This document shows positions 33,259 to 42,808 of a stretch of DNA of 61,998 bases, piece by piece. A model generated the notes under the pieces. The model worked only from the letters and a program-made list of their open reading frames with translations. It was not told the origin of the DNA and did no database searches. The DNA comes from Dendronalium phyllosphericum CENA369. GTDB lineage: Bacteria; Cyanobacteriota; Cyanobacteriia; Cyanobacteriales; Nostocaceae. The DNA is taken from contig NZ_JAECZA010000009.1 in NCBI RefSeq assembly GCF_016056275.1, positions 1-61,998 of the forward strand, written 5' to 3'. The position numbers and the translations under genes were made by a program. How positions within the stretch are numbered: position 1 is the stretch's first letter; every line of letters starts with the position of its first letter.

Positions 33259-35382
33259 ATGACTAAAATATATTGTTCTAAGGGTCACGAAAATTCCCCA
33301 GGTAGCCATTTTTGTCTTCAGTGTGGTGAAAAGTTATCTGTTACGCCCAGTTATGGTATTCAACCAGGGCTAACTTTGGGCGATCGCTATGTCATTGTAC
33401 GTCAACTCGGTCAAGGAGGATTTGGACGTACTTATTTAGCAGAAGATATTAACCGTTTCCGCGAATCTTGTGTTTTAAAGGAATTCTCTCCGCAAGTTCA
33501 AACTGCTTATGTTGTCCAAAAAGCTGAAGAACTATTTGAGCGAGAAGCAAATGTTCTCTACAAGTTGCAACATCCCCAAATTCCGCGCTTCCGAGAACAG
33601 TTTCGCATCAACTTGGAAGGTAAAGAATACCTATTTTTGGTGCAAGATTATGTCGAAGGACAAACTTACAATTCTTTATTAAATGAACGCAAACAGCAAG
33701 GTTTGCGGTTTACAGAGACAGAAGTACGCCAGCTGTTACAGCAAATTTTGCCAGTTTTGGAATATATCCACTTCCAAGGAGTAATTCATCGGGATATTTC
33801 TCCAGACAACTTAATGCTTCGCACCGTTGACCAACTACCAGTATTAATTGACTTTGGCGGTGTCAAACAAGTAGTAGCAACTGTCGCCTCTGAATATTAC
33901 CAACCCGGTGTAGCCGCTACGCCACCAGCAACTTTACTAGGTAAAGTGGGATTTGCTCCCCCAGAACAAATGCAAACTGGGATGGTATCGCCGCACAGTG
34001 ACTTGTATGCTTTGGCCGCAACAGTGCTGGTTCTACTGACAGGCAAACAACCACAAGACTTAATTGATACCTACACTCTCACTTGGCAATGGCGGCGAGA
34101 AATTAACCTCAGCCCCATTTTGGGACAAGTATTAGATAAAATGCTATCCTCCAGACCGAGCGATCGCTACCAATCAGCTCGTCAAGTCCTCCAAGCACTC
34201 ACCCCAGCACCAGTTAACTATCCCCCAACTCAACCCCCTGTTCCCGCCTCAGATCCCACATCTGCCACCGTTGCTGTCTCCCCTGCTCCCCCAGCTTCCC
34301 CTGCTCCCCCACCTCCCTCAAACTGGTGGACACCAACAAAAACCATCCTAGTATCGCTAGCATTGGCTGGTACTGTGGGAGTAGTTTGGTGGGGAGTAAA
34401 TCGGGGACGAGATGTGGTAGATAACCCCACGCCAACACCTAGCCCCACCCCAACGGCTAGTCAACCCGTCGATCCCTTGGCACAATATTCACCGGAAGAA
34501 CGGCAGCGCAAACAAAGATTAAGCGATCGCCGCCAACAGTTAGGAATTGACGAAGCATTCTACATTAACTTTGTCAATCAAATCTTTTGGGAGACTAATC
34601 CCAGTTTAAAAGGACGCGTTCTCAGTAATGGCCCCGAAGATGAGAGTTTAAGAGCAGAATGGGATAAAACAGCTGCCCAATTACTCGAAAAGCTATCGTC
34701 ACTGAGTGCTAAGGCACGCCAGCAACTTGGCAGTTACACAACAGCCGAACGCGATCGCTGGAAAGTCCAAGTTAATCAAATCAACGTTGGTAGTCGTTCA
34801 TTGTACGATTTGGGGGATGCTGCCTTCTTCAATGAATTTCCCGAACAGCGCGACAAAAATAATTTTCTCAATCAACCCATTGGACAAGTTTGGTATGGCA
34901 TTGTTAGCGATCGACTTAATGCCATCCTCGCTGGTAGTGCTTTCCAGAAAATAGTCTTCGCTCCTGGTGCTACAAGCAAAACAGTTAGCGGCACTCTTCA
35001 ACCCGGTGGCGGTAAAGTTTTCATCGCTGGACTTGCCAAAGAACAATCGATGGAATTGAACCTACAAGCAAATTCCCAAGTTTTGTTTTCAGTTTATTCT
35101 CCTTCTGGCAAAATCAAGTTTCTAGAAGATTCTAAGCAACGTACTTTGTCAGCTAAATTACCAGAAAACGGATTTTATGAGTTTGTTGTTGTCTCCACAG
35201 CATCACAACCAGTAGATTATCGAGTGACTATTACAGCAGAAAATCCCACTCCTCCACCATTACCTACACCAACTCCTACAGAAACTCCCACACCTATAGA
35301 AACTCCTACCGAAACTCCCACGCCTACCGAAACTCCCACGGAAACCCCCATACCTACACCAAGTTCTACTCCGCCTAGTTAA
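33259..35382 (+). CDS. Ser/Thr protein kinase with zinc ribbon and C-terminal PPC-like domain
   Basis: 707 residues, a paralogue of the preceding kinase: zinc ribbon (Cys6, His10, Cys19, Cys22), GQGGFGRTYLAEDI, HRDISPDNLMLR with serine in place of the catalytic-loop lysine, DFGGVKQ. After a proline-rich linker comes a transmembrane helix at about residues 358-378, the same extracytoplasmic helical domain (RRQQLGIDEAFYINFVNQIF), then a beta-rich stretch resembling bacterial pre-peptidase C-terminal domains, and a PTPTETPT tail. The pair arose by tandem duplication followed by gain of the tail in this copy. Confidence 0.88.
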   Translation: MTKIYCSKGHENSPGSHFCLQCGEKLSVTPSYGIQPGLTLGDRYVIVRQLGQGGFGRTYLAEDINRFRESCVLKEFSPQVQTAYVVQKAEELFEREANVLYKLQHPQIPRFREQFRINLEGKEYLFLVQDYVEGQTYNSLLNERKQQGLRFTETEVRQLLQQILPVLEYIHFQGVIHRDISPDNLMLRTVDQLPVLIDFGGVKQVVATVASEYYQPGVAATPPATLLGKVGFAPPEQMQTGMVSPHSDLYALAATVLVLLTGKQPQDLIDTYTLTWQWRREINLSPILGQVLDKMLSSRPSDRYQSARQVLQALTPAPVNYPPTQPPVPASDPTSATVAVSPAPPASPAPPPPSNWWTPTKTILVSLALAGTVGVVWWGVNRGRDVVDNPTPTPSPTPTASQPVDPLAQYSPEERQRKQRLSDRRQQLGIDEAFYINFVNQIFWETNPSLKGRVLSNGPEDESLRAEWDKTAAQLLEKLSSLSAKARQQLGSYTTAERDRWKVQVNQINVGSRSLYDLGDAAFFNEFPEQRDKNNFLNQPIGQVWYGIVSDRLNAILAGSAFQKIVFAPGATSKTVSGTLQPGGGKVFIAGLAKEQSMELNLQANSQVLFSVYSPSGKIKFLEDSKQRTLSAKLPENGFYEFVVVSTASQPVDYRVTITAENPTPPPLPTPTPTETPTPIETPTETPTPTETPTETPIPTPSSTPPS

Positions 35383-35518
35383 ACTCCTATCTTGCGAACT
35401 AGCTAAGGATTTCGCTTGGCTAAACCTAGGGCTTTAAGGTTTGAGCTGCCGAACTTATCTAATGCGAATTACGAATTGGTATTAGATAGAGGTTCAGCAT
35501 TCACGTTTATGACGCTTT

Positions 35519-35899
35519 TTAAAACTTCAAATTCCAAGCGCCAAAAGCTAAAGCACCCCAACCGACAAGAAAGGCTGCACCGCCTAGTGGTGTAATAGCA
35601 CCCAAAGATTTAACACCAGTTAAGCTCAGAGCGTACAAACTTCCTGAGAAAATAGCAATGCCAATGATAAATAGCCATCCACTAGCAATGAGGGTGGGTT
35701 GAGGTGATTCATTGCGACTGATGAGTAGCGCCACCAGTAACAGTGCTAGAGCGTGATACATTTGGTAACGAGCGCCGGTTTCAAAAATTTCTAGCGATCG
35801 CTCGCTGATTTTTTCTCGCAAGGCATGGGAAGCAAAAGCGCCAGCAGCAACCGATAAACCGCCTAAAACAGCAGCTACGCTCAAAAAAATCTGCGTCAT
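35519..35899 (-). CDS. DUF423 family small membrane protein
   Basis: 126 residues with four hydrophobic helices. The start MTQIFLSVAAVLGGLSVAAGAFASHALREKIS and RYQMYHALALLLVALL are typical of DUF423 (YwdK-like) membrane proteins, widespread in bacteria and of unknown role. It is a lone minus-strand gene convergent with the second kinase. Nothing unusual in it. Confidence 0.88.
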   Translation of the reverse strand: MTQIFLSVAAVLGGLSVAAGAFASHALREKISERSLEIFETGARYQMYHALALLLVALLISRNESPQPTLIASGWLFIIGIAIFSGSLYALSLTGVKSLGAITPLGGAAFLVGWGALAFGAWNLKF

Positions 35900-36258
35900 G
35901 AGAACTATGAGATATCTATTCCTATATATTCTAAAAGCTGAATACTTGCTAGAAATATAAAAATAGGGGCGTACATATGCACCCCCCAGAAAATATAGCC
36001 GTAGTCACTAATGTAAGGACAGTAGTTATTGCTTAAAGCCTTGAATTGACTTTGTTTTTACTCAGCAACGCCACTTGATGCCAGTCCGCTCAAGTCGGGA
36101 GACCCGCCCACGCGGCTGGCTCCTCTACTTGGGGAGACCCCAAGACCCTAAAGGGTTCAGCAGTTACTCTACTTGGGGAAACCCCAAGACCGTACTGCTT
36201 CACCGCAGTGGCTCCTCAGCACTCAGCACTCAGCACTCAGCACTCAATTTGAGATTAC
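35900..36258. repeat. intergenic region rich in dispersed repeats
   Basis: AGTCGGGAGACCCGCCCACGC, CTTGGGGAGACCCCAAGAC twice, and a run of CAGCACT units at 36217-36244. These are the same families as at 2392, 33170 and 39580. They may form stable hairpins at the 3' side of the lipoprotein gene. No gene seen. Confidence 0.65.
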
Positions 36259-37131
36259 CTAGCGCCGTCTGCTACCAAAACCAGTTGAACGGCGGCTGGG
36301 AGAACGTCCGCTACCAAAGCTAGGACTACGCCTAGTTGAACCGGATCTACCAGAAGGTCTGAGTTCGCTGCTACCATAACCAGAACCAGAGGGACGATTA
36401 CCCGTTGTGGTACGCGGTGTTGTGCGTACAGTTGAACCACTAGGATATGACCTTTTAATATTTCCCGTACTGCGGAAAGCAGTGCGATTCCTGACAGCTG
36501 CGGGTGGTGCATTGTAGCGACTCCGGTAGCTGTTAACCGCTTGGTCATAGCTATTACCATAACCTCCAAAACCAGTTAGCACTCCTCCTGATTGATAGAC
36601 AGGCGGTACATAGTATTGAGGTCTAAATAACAGACTACCCAGCGCTTGGCCGGCTATGCTACCAGCTACCGCTCCAGCAAATGGCGACCAAAAGCTATTT
36701 TCTCGACGGACTACGACTGTTTCCTGTTGTCCCGTTTGGGGATTAGCTTGTGTCTCAGTCACATTGTGGACGTACTCAATTTTGAAGTCTTCTGTTAAGT
36801 ACAAAATTGGCTGTCCATTTTCTACTTTCAGATAAGTTTTCTTACCTTGTTTGATTTCATCATCAGTTAACCTTGCCATTTGCAACTTTTCACTGACAAG
36901 GGTTGGAGGCGTGCTGTTGAGTAAAAACAGCGTGTACTCTCCATTTGCATCATCATATGTAGCTTGTTGTACTTGATACTGACCATCACTCAACTTGGTG
37001 TTAGTAGAGGTTTGGCTAACGTTCCTACTGGGAGAGGTAGTTTGGTTTCCTCCGCCGCAGGCAACAGATGTCAAGCACAAACTTAGGGCTAAAAAAACGA
37101 CAGTAAACTTACGCAATATGCTCACAATCAT
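36259..37131 (-). CDS. probable lipoprotein with arginine/serine/glycine-rich tail
   Basis: 290 residues. A signal peptide of about 24 residues ends at a lipobox-like SVACGGG, so cysteine 25 may be lipidated. The middle part (residues 45-135) is a compact domain, followed by a glycine-zipper-like AGAVAGSIAGQALGSLLF stretch that may associate with membrane, and a 100-residue low-complexity tail rich in Arg, Ser, Gly and Thr. No known family was recognised. The tail is disordered in appearance and its positive charge suggests binding to an acidic envelope polymer; that is inference. Confidence 0.65.
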   Translation of the reverse strand: MIVSILRKFTVVFLALSLCLTSVACGGGNQTTSPSRNVSQTSTNTKLSDGQYQVQQATYDDANGEYTLFLLNSTPPTLVSEKLQMARLTDDEIKQGKKTYLKVENGQPILYLTEDFKIEYVHNVTETQANPQTGQQETVVVRRENSFWSPFAGAVAGSIAGQALGSLLFRPQYYVPPVYQSGGVLTGFGGYGNSYDQAVNSYRSRYNAPPAAVRNRTAFRSTGNIKRSYPSGSTVRTTPRTTTGNRPSGSGYGSSELRPSGRSGSTRRSPSFGSGRSPSRRSTGFGSRRR

Positions 37132-37201
37132 TCCACTATTTCCTTATCTTTGAGCTTAACAAGTTCTCAATGTGGGTACTAGTACGGACAACCCCCACAA
37201 A

Positions 37202-37795
37202 TTACAAAGGTATCAATTCTGGGTAATATTGCAACAGTTGATCGTTAGTCAGTTCATCACCAAGCTGTGCTGGTGAGAAATGTACTTGGATTGCCCGTAG
37301 TTTGTGTTTGTAATGCAAATTGATTAAAGCTTTTAAACCTTCTTTCAGTGCTTGAATATTAGCGAGATCGGTTTCCAACTCTGGTACTTCGCCTTCATAA
37401 GCTACTGTAATCATCACAACTACGTTGCGGGTTACGGGTATAGATAAGGGCTGATTTAAGTCCGATTCCGGGCTGAAATCGAGGTCAGCACCATATCTTT
37501 CAGCAGAGTCTGTAAATAACTCATTCACATAATCTCCCGCTTCGCCTTCGCTCCAAAATACATCGCCTTCATTGGCAGCCGAAAGCCAATATTCATCAGA
37601 TCGCAGCAGAGTTTCGCAAAGTTCTACCAATCCTTCTCCTAAAACTTGCAAGTCGCCATCTGCATCGATCGCATCTCTAGCATCACGATTTAATACTCCC
37701 AAAATTGGTGCTACCTCAGAGCCAGCTAAATGGACAAACAAGCGCAAGACTACATAACGAGTCCGGCCAATCATTTTATTAAAAATATCGGGCAT
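37202..37795 (-). CDS. DUF1517-related protein
   Basis: 197 residues, soluble. It begins MPDIFNKMIGRTRYVVLRLFVHLAGSEV and ends with LINLHYKHKLRAIQVHFSPAQLGDELTNDQLLQYYPELIPL, a block I associate with the DUF1517 family of cyanobacteria and plastids. The VVVMITVAYEGEVPELETDL strand pair lies in between. Function unknown. It lies on the same strand as the lipoprotein gene, about 70 bases upstream of it, so the two may share a transcript. Confidence 0.65.
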   Translation of the reverse strand: MPDIFNKMIGRTRYVVLRLFVHLAGSEVAPILGVLNRDARDAIDADGDLQVLGEGLVELCETLLRSDEYWLSAANEGDVFWSEGEAGDYVNELFTDSAERYGADLDFSPESDLNQPLSIPVTRNVVVMITVAYEGEVPELETDLANIQALKEGLKALINLHYKHKLRAIQVHFSPAQLGDELTNDQLLQYYPELIPL

Positions 37796-37871
37796 ATGCT
37801 TTCTCCGAAAATTTGTCAGTTGTTAGTGGTCAGTGGTCAGTTGTTAGTTGCTACTGACTACTGACTAATGA

Positions 37872-39434
37872 CTATTGACTGATATAGTGGAAACTTTTGA
37901 CAAAATCTACAATCATATTTAACGAAGGCAATATAGACATAGCATCACTAGATGGCTCGGCTAAAAATCCGACATCAAGCTCGGAAGGATTAATAAATCG
38001 TTTACCAAAATTCGGATTGTAATGCACAATCAAAGTTTGGGCGCTGGAATTCGTTAATATTGTTTGGGTAGGAACTCTAAAGAAATTTAATTTTGCTGCT
38101 AATTCTAAATTTTTTTTCATCTGTCTAATAGTCTTAGCCTGACTAATAGCTTGCTGGATAAGAGTAGATAATTGCTTCACCCGATGGGGTGTTTTTTCTC
38201 CAAGATGTGGCAAATCTTCTTGAGCTAACATTTCTATTACTGTGTAAATATTTTTTTGCGTGTTAGCGGCATCTCTAAAGGGAAGAATTGCAATACAAGC
38301 TGTAGGCAATAAGGCTTCATCACTATCTACGCGAAATGTGAAAACAGTCCGGCGACGACCGATTTCCGTGCTAGGAGGTTGTTTCAGCATTCGGTATTCC
38401 TGAGCAATTTGGAAATATGCACCAGCGAGGGCAAAATTGGCTTCGTGTTCTAAAGCGGTATCGACGATAATACGGATTGTTGGTGGAGTTTCATTGAAAA
38501 AGTCTCGCGGGTCTTCTGACTCAAACTTTTGGATGATGGAGCGATCGCCATTCGGACTGAGATCGACCCACTCACAAGTCAAGCCTTCGGTTTTTAAACC
38601 AAAGCGGGAAGTCGAGTAAAGTTTTGCTCCAGTTAAAATTGCGCCTGTTAAGTCAGCGCCTATCCACTCTGCTTTAATTAAAGTTGCCTGAGTCAAATCG
38701 GCATGTACTAAACTTGCATTCGTTAAATTCGCATTGCTTAAGTCTGCGCCCATTAAGTTAGCTCCACTTAATTTGGCTCCGCTTAAATCTGCCCAACGGA
38801 GATTTGCCCCGCTTAAATCTGCCCAACGGAGATTTGCCCCGCTTAAATCTGTACCATTAAGGTTAGCATGGCTGAGATTTGCTTGTTTGAGTTCAGCTTC
38901 TCGCAAATTTGCACCACTGAGGTCAGTACGAATCAAATCGGTAGCGTTTAAATTAGCCGTTTCTAAGTTGGCTCCTGCTAAAGAAGCACCTCGCAAAATT
39001 GCCTCATTTAAGTTGACACTACGGAGATTTGCCTGTCGCAGCGTCGCTTCTCGCAAGTCAGCGCAGTTCAAGTTAGCTTCGCACAAGTCAGCATGACTGA
39101 GATCGGCGCGAATTAACTCAGCCCGAACCAGTGAAGCCCCTCGCAGTTGAGCGCGACTGAGATCGGCGCGAATTAAATTAGCTACATTCAGGCTGGAATT
39201 GTTGAGGTTGGCGTTGTCAAGATTTGCACCACTAAGTCTTGCGACATTCAGCTTGGTATGGCTTAAGTTGGCGGCGCTGAGATTTGCCCCACTCAGGTTA
39301 ACTACATTTAAGTTAGCCGCACTCAAATTAATGCCACTGAGTTTAACACCACTCAGGTTAGCTTCACACAGGTCAATACCACTAAAGTTTATGACTCCTG
39401 TGGCGTATTGTTCCAACAATTCCTCTACAGTCAT
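37872..39434 (-). CDS. pentapeptide-repeat protein with C-terminal domain
   Basis: 520 residues. Residues 15-275 are almost unbroken A(D/N)LSX pentapeptides, which fold as a right-handed quadrilateral beta helix. The last 245 residues form a different, mixed domain (EHEANFALAGAYFQIAQEYRML...) ending SLNMIVDFVKSFHYISQ, with no recognised family. Within the repeats a 30-bp block is exactly duplicated at 38781-38840. Pentapeptide proteins are abundant in Nostocales; the target of this one is unknown. Confidence 0.88.
   Translation of the reverse strand: MTVEELLEQYATGVINFSGIDLCEANLSGVKLSGINLSAANLNVVNLSGANLSAANLSHTKLNVARLSGANLDNANLNNSSLNVANLIRADLSRAQLRGASLVRAELIRADLSHADLCEANLNCADLREATLRQANLRSVNLNEAILRGASLAGANLETANLNATDLIRTDLSGANLREAELKQANLSHANLNGTDLSGANLRWADLSGANLRWADLSGAKLSGANLMGADLSNANLTNASLVHADLTQATLIKAEWIGADLTGAILTGAKLYSTSRFGLKTEGLTCEWVDLSPNGDRSIIQKFESEDPRDFFNETPPTIRIIVDTALEHEANFALAGAYFQIAQEYRMLKQPPSTEIGRRRTVFTFRVDSDEALLPTACIAILPFRDAANTQKNIYTVIEMLAQEDLPHLGEKTPHRVKQLSTLIQQAISQAKTIRQMKKNLELAAKLNFFRVPTQTILTNSSAQTLIVHYNPNFGKRFINPSELDVGFLAEPSSDAMSILPSLNMIVDFVKSFHYISQ
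38781..38840. repeat. exact 30-bp tandem duplication inside the pentapeptide gene
   Basis: The block starting GCTTAAATCTGCCCAACGGA at 38781-38810 recurs without change at 38811-38840. It codes for two pentapeptides, so the duplication adds a half coil to the beta helix and keeps the frame. Confidence 0.9.
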
Positions 39435-39740
39435 AGATGCTACCCCTCATACCAATTTTGGATTTTAGATTTTGGATTTATAAAAAGCTGATTTTTGTGT
39501 CGATCGAATATTATTTTTACCCAGTCGCCCTTCGGGTGACGCTCGCAAGCTCGCTAACGCAGTCGCCTGATGCCACTTTGCTCAAGTCGGGAAACCCGCC
39601 CACGCAAGTGGCTCCGGAGGGAAACCCTCCCGCAGCGCTGTCTCACCAATCCCTAATCCCCAGTCGCCAATCCCCAATCCCTTTTACTAGCTGGTAAAGT
39701 ATGCAGAAAATACTTAGAAAATAAACTTTCAAAATCAAAA
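39435..39740. repeat. repeat-rich gap upstream of tyrA
   Basis: Contains CCCTTCGGGTGACGCTCGCA-type repeat near 39528-39560, AAGTCGGGAAACCCGCCCACGC near 39585-39603, and CCCCAATCCC runs to 39680. No gene; the tyrA promoter must lie in its last 60 bases. Confidence 0.6.
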
Positions 39741-40580
39741 ATGAAAATTGGTATTTTAGGACTCGGACTAATAGGCGGTTCTTTAGGTTATGACTTGCGA
39801 TCGCTTGGGCATCATATCCTGGGAGTCAGCCGCCGCGCATCAACCTGTCATAGAGCGATCGCCCTAGGCAGTGTCGATGAGGCAGATGTTAACATGAGCC
39901 TATTAGCAACCGCAGAGGTTGTATTTATTTGTACGCCTATCGGGCTTATTGTTCCCCAATTTCAGCAGCTGATTGAACATTTATCTGCTGCAACAATTGT
40001 GACTGATGTCGGTTCGGTAAAAGCACCGATAGTCAAAGCTATTTCTCCGCTGTGGCCAAATTTTATTGGCGGCCATCCGATGGCAGGAACAGCAGATAGT
40101 GGTATAGAAGCTGCACAACGGGATTTATTTCTTGGTAGACCTTACGTACTCACACCAGATACGACAACACCAACTACTGTAATTTCAGTTGTAGAAGAAA
40201 TTGTGCGATCGCTGGGAGCTAATATCTACTATTGTCAACCAGAACAACACGACCGCGCTGTGAGTTGGATTTCTCATTTACCAGTGATGGTTAGTGCTTC
40301 ATTGATTGCTGCTTGCATGGGTGAAACCGACCGCGAAGTTTTGCAATTAGCTCAAAATTTAGCTAGTTCGGGTTTTCGAGATACTAGCCGCGTCGGTGGT
40401 GGCAATCCTGAGTTGGGCGTAATGATGGCGCAGTACAATCGCCAAGCATTGTTGGGGTCTTTGCAACAATATTGCCATCAGCTCGATGAATTAATCACCT
40501 TAATCGAGCAAGAAAATTGGCATGCTTTAGAGGCAAAGTTGCAGTCAACACAGCAGGCGCGGCCTGATTTTGTTGAATAG
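39741..40580 (+). CDS. tyrA: prephenate/arogenate dehydrogenase
   Basis: 279 residues. MKIGILGLGLIGGSLGYDL is the NAD(P)-binding Rossmann start, followed by VVFICTPIGLI, TDVGSVKAPIV and GGHPMAGTADSGIEAA, and then WISHLPVMVSASL, the usual order of TyrA. It oxidatively decarboxylates arogenate or prephenate in tyrosine synthesis; cyanobacterial enzymes mostly prefer arogenate with NADP. No ACT domain follows. A weak terminator lies 150 bases downstream (40727-40746). Solo gene. Confidence 0.93.
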   Translation: MKIGILGLGLIGGSLGYDLRSLGHHILGVSRRASTCHRAIALGSVDEADVNMSLLATAEVVFICTPIGLIVPQFQQLIEHLSAATIVTDVGSVKAPIVKAISPLWPNFIGGHPMAGTADSGIEAAQRDLFLGRPYVLTPDTTTPTTVISVVEEIVRSLGANIYYCQPEQHDRAVSWISHLPVMVSASLIAACMGETDREVLQLAQNLASSGFRDTSRVGGGNPELGVMMAQYNRQALLGSLQQYCHQLDELITLIEQENWHALEAKLQSTQQARPDFVE

Positions 40581-40726
40581 GCACAGAAGCAGAAGGAGCG
40601 GAGTTTTATTGGCTTTGCTGCTTATGCTTTTTCCAGAGATGAGAAAAACGACCACAGCTATAACTGCGATCGCAACGAATTAACTATAACCTTTATTTTA
40701 CTACGAATAATTACTGAATCTTCTAT

Positions 40727-40746
40727 CCCTCTTAAGGGGGTTTTTT
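40727..40746 (+). terminator. possible intrinsic terminator
   Basis: CCCTC-TTAA-GGGGG with a run of six T, about 150 bases after tyrA. Short stem with one G-T pair, so strength is uncertain. Confidence 0.5.
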
Positions 40747-40840
40747 ATATATACTAAGTATGCGTCTCAGGTATTAATAGAATACAAATAAGCCTTGTTA
40801 TATTTGAGCAAAGATTGTTTTAAAGCCTGATAACAAAAAT

Positions 40841-40870
40841 GCATCTTGGTTAAAAGTGTTACCAAGATGC
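40841..40870. repeat. perfect 10-bp stem hairpin in the tyrA-glnB gap
   Basis: GCATCTTGGT and ACCAAGATGC pair perfectly around a 10-base loop. It is not followed by a T run in either direction strong enough to call a terminator. Function unknown. Confidence 0.65.
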
Positions 40871-40944
40871 TGTTATACCAATTTAAAATCCGGCTAGGGT
40901 TATACATTTAAAGTACACGTACTGTCGTAATACGTCTAGTCCTT

Positions 40945-41043
40945 ATGCAACAACACTTTCAAAAACAACACAACAAACCCCTGTACAAACAGAAGTTGCA
41001 AGGAACTAGAGCTGCGGTGAGTTGGTTTGAGCTGAGAAAATAG
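40945..41043 (+). CDS. possible 32-residue peptide
   Basis: An open frame from ATG at 40945 reads MQQHFQKQHNKPLYKQ and continues to WFELRK before TAG. It is basic, with no membrane segment. There is no clear ribosome binding site, so it may be chance; it is noted because the 600-bp gap between tyrA and glnB is otherwise empty of genes. Confidence 0.25.
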   Translation: MQQHFQKQHNKPLYKQKLQGTRAAVSWFELRK

Positions 41044-41188
41044 CACTTAGCTCTAAACCTACCGCTACGCTAACGACGGAAGAAATCGCCAAGACGAGCT
41101 TGTCTAACCGTAGTGGCTTCACAAGACATGCGGTTAGGCAACGGTACTGGCTTTTCTTACACCCTTACACGCAATCCCTTCACAGCGA
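41044..41188. repeat. dispersed repeat downstream of glnB
   Basis: Sequence such as CTACGCTAACGACGGAAGAA and TAACCGTAGTGGCTTCACAA forms imperfect inverted repeats (TAACCG...CGGTTA near 41104-41137) just past the glnB stop. May terminate glnB; no gene. Confidence 0.4.
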
Positions 41189-41879
<691 letters not shown>

Positions 41880-42503
41880 CTAACGGCTCTGATGTTCAAA
41901 TAAAGGACGCACTATCAAATAGCCAGCAGCAAAAGCAGTAAGCATAATTAACAAGATAGTAATGGCTAACCACCAACCACTAAATTCTTTTACCTCTGTC
42001 TGCGTAGACGGATAATAGCTTACTTGCTGCTCTTCTATAAGGACTGCTTCCGGCATTGGGGAAGTTATTTCCACTATGGGTACAGAGAAGTTAGAATGAC
42101 GATTTTTGCTGTTAGGAACTTCTTTTGTGCTCGATGGTACGGGAACTACAGGTTGACGCGAACGAGAAACCTGCTGGCGCGGCCGCTTTTGATTGTCTGG
42201 ATGATTAGTTGAATTTTTCACCTCACCAGAAGAATGCTGGACTTGGTGAGAACTAGATATATCGGGTGAATCTACTATTTTTTGCAGGTGTAAAAAAGAC
42301 TGAACTACTTTGGTAATTTCCTGGTGAAGTAGCTGATTTTCTTGCACCAGTTGTTGGTTTTTGGCAGTGAGTGCATCTAATTTTGCCTGTGTTGCTTGTA
42401 ACTCTGTTGCCAATTCTCGGTATACGTACATTGGTACAGAGGAAGAGTAATTTTGACTTGGTTTTGGGGGATTGCTATGAACAGAACCCGTGGTTGTTCG
42501 CAT
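41880..42503 (-). CDS. hypothetical coiled-coil protein with C-terminal membrane anchor
   Basis: 207 residues. A short polar N-terminus leads to a leucine/glutamine-rich coiled coil at about residues 27-75 (ELATELQATQAKLDALTAKNQ...), then a 90-residue disordered serine/proline linker, and one transmembrane helix near residues 178-200 (WWLAITILLIMLTAFAAGYLIV). The topology is tail-anchored with the coil in the cytoplasm. No family recognised. Solo gene between glnB and thiD. Confidence 0.6.
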   Translation of the reverse strand: MRTTTGSVHSNPPKPSQNYSSSVPMYVYRELATELQATQAKLDALTAKNQQLVQENQLLHQEITKVVQSFLHLQKIVDSPDISSSHQVQHSSGEVKNSTNHPDNQKRPRQQVSRSRQPVVPVPSSTKEVPNSKNRHSNFSVPIVEITSPMPEAVLIEEQQVSYYPSTQTEVKEFSGWWLAITILLIMLTAFAAGYLIVRPLFEHQSR

Positions 42504-42689
42504 CGGTGAGTTGGTATCAAAAAATTAAGAATATCGGATTATCCAGAGAAGCTATCACATTATAGTCAGCCCTGAAACTAGCCCAAGAATAATAGAAAAA
42601 TGCCGAGAGGGCAAAGATTTTTTATTTACAGTTGGGATGCGTCAGTCGTCAGTGGTCAGTTGTCAGTGGTTAGTGGTATAACAACAACT

Positions 42690-42778
42690 AATACCAGTTT
42701 GAAAAATGATTGCGACAGATAAATTACTCAAAAGGTTATGTAACAACTGTTTTACAATCAAAAAACCCAAATGGTATA
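42690..42778. mobile_element. short inverted-repeat element, ATACC ends
   Basis: AATACCAGTTTGAAAAATGATTG from 42690 is imperfectly complementary to CAATCAAAAAACCCAAATGGTAT ending at 42777. The 43-base core has no gene. The ATACC end motif resembles the element at 9716-9826. Confidence 0.55.
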
Positions 42779-42808
42779 ACAACTGACTACTGACAATTAG
42801 CCAAGCAG

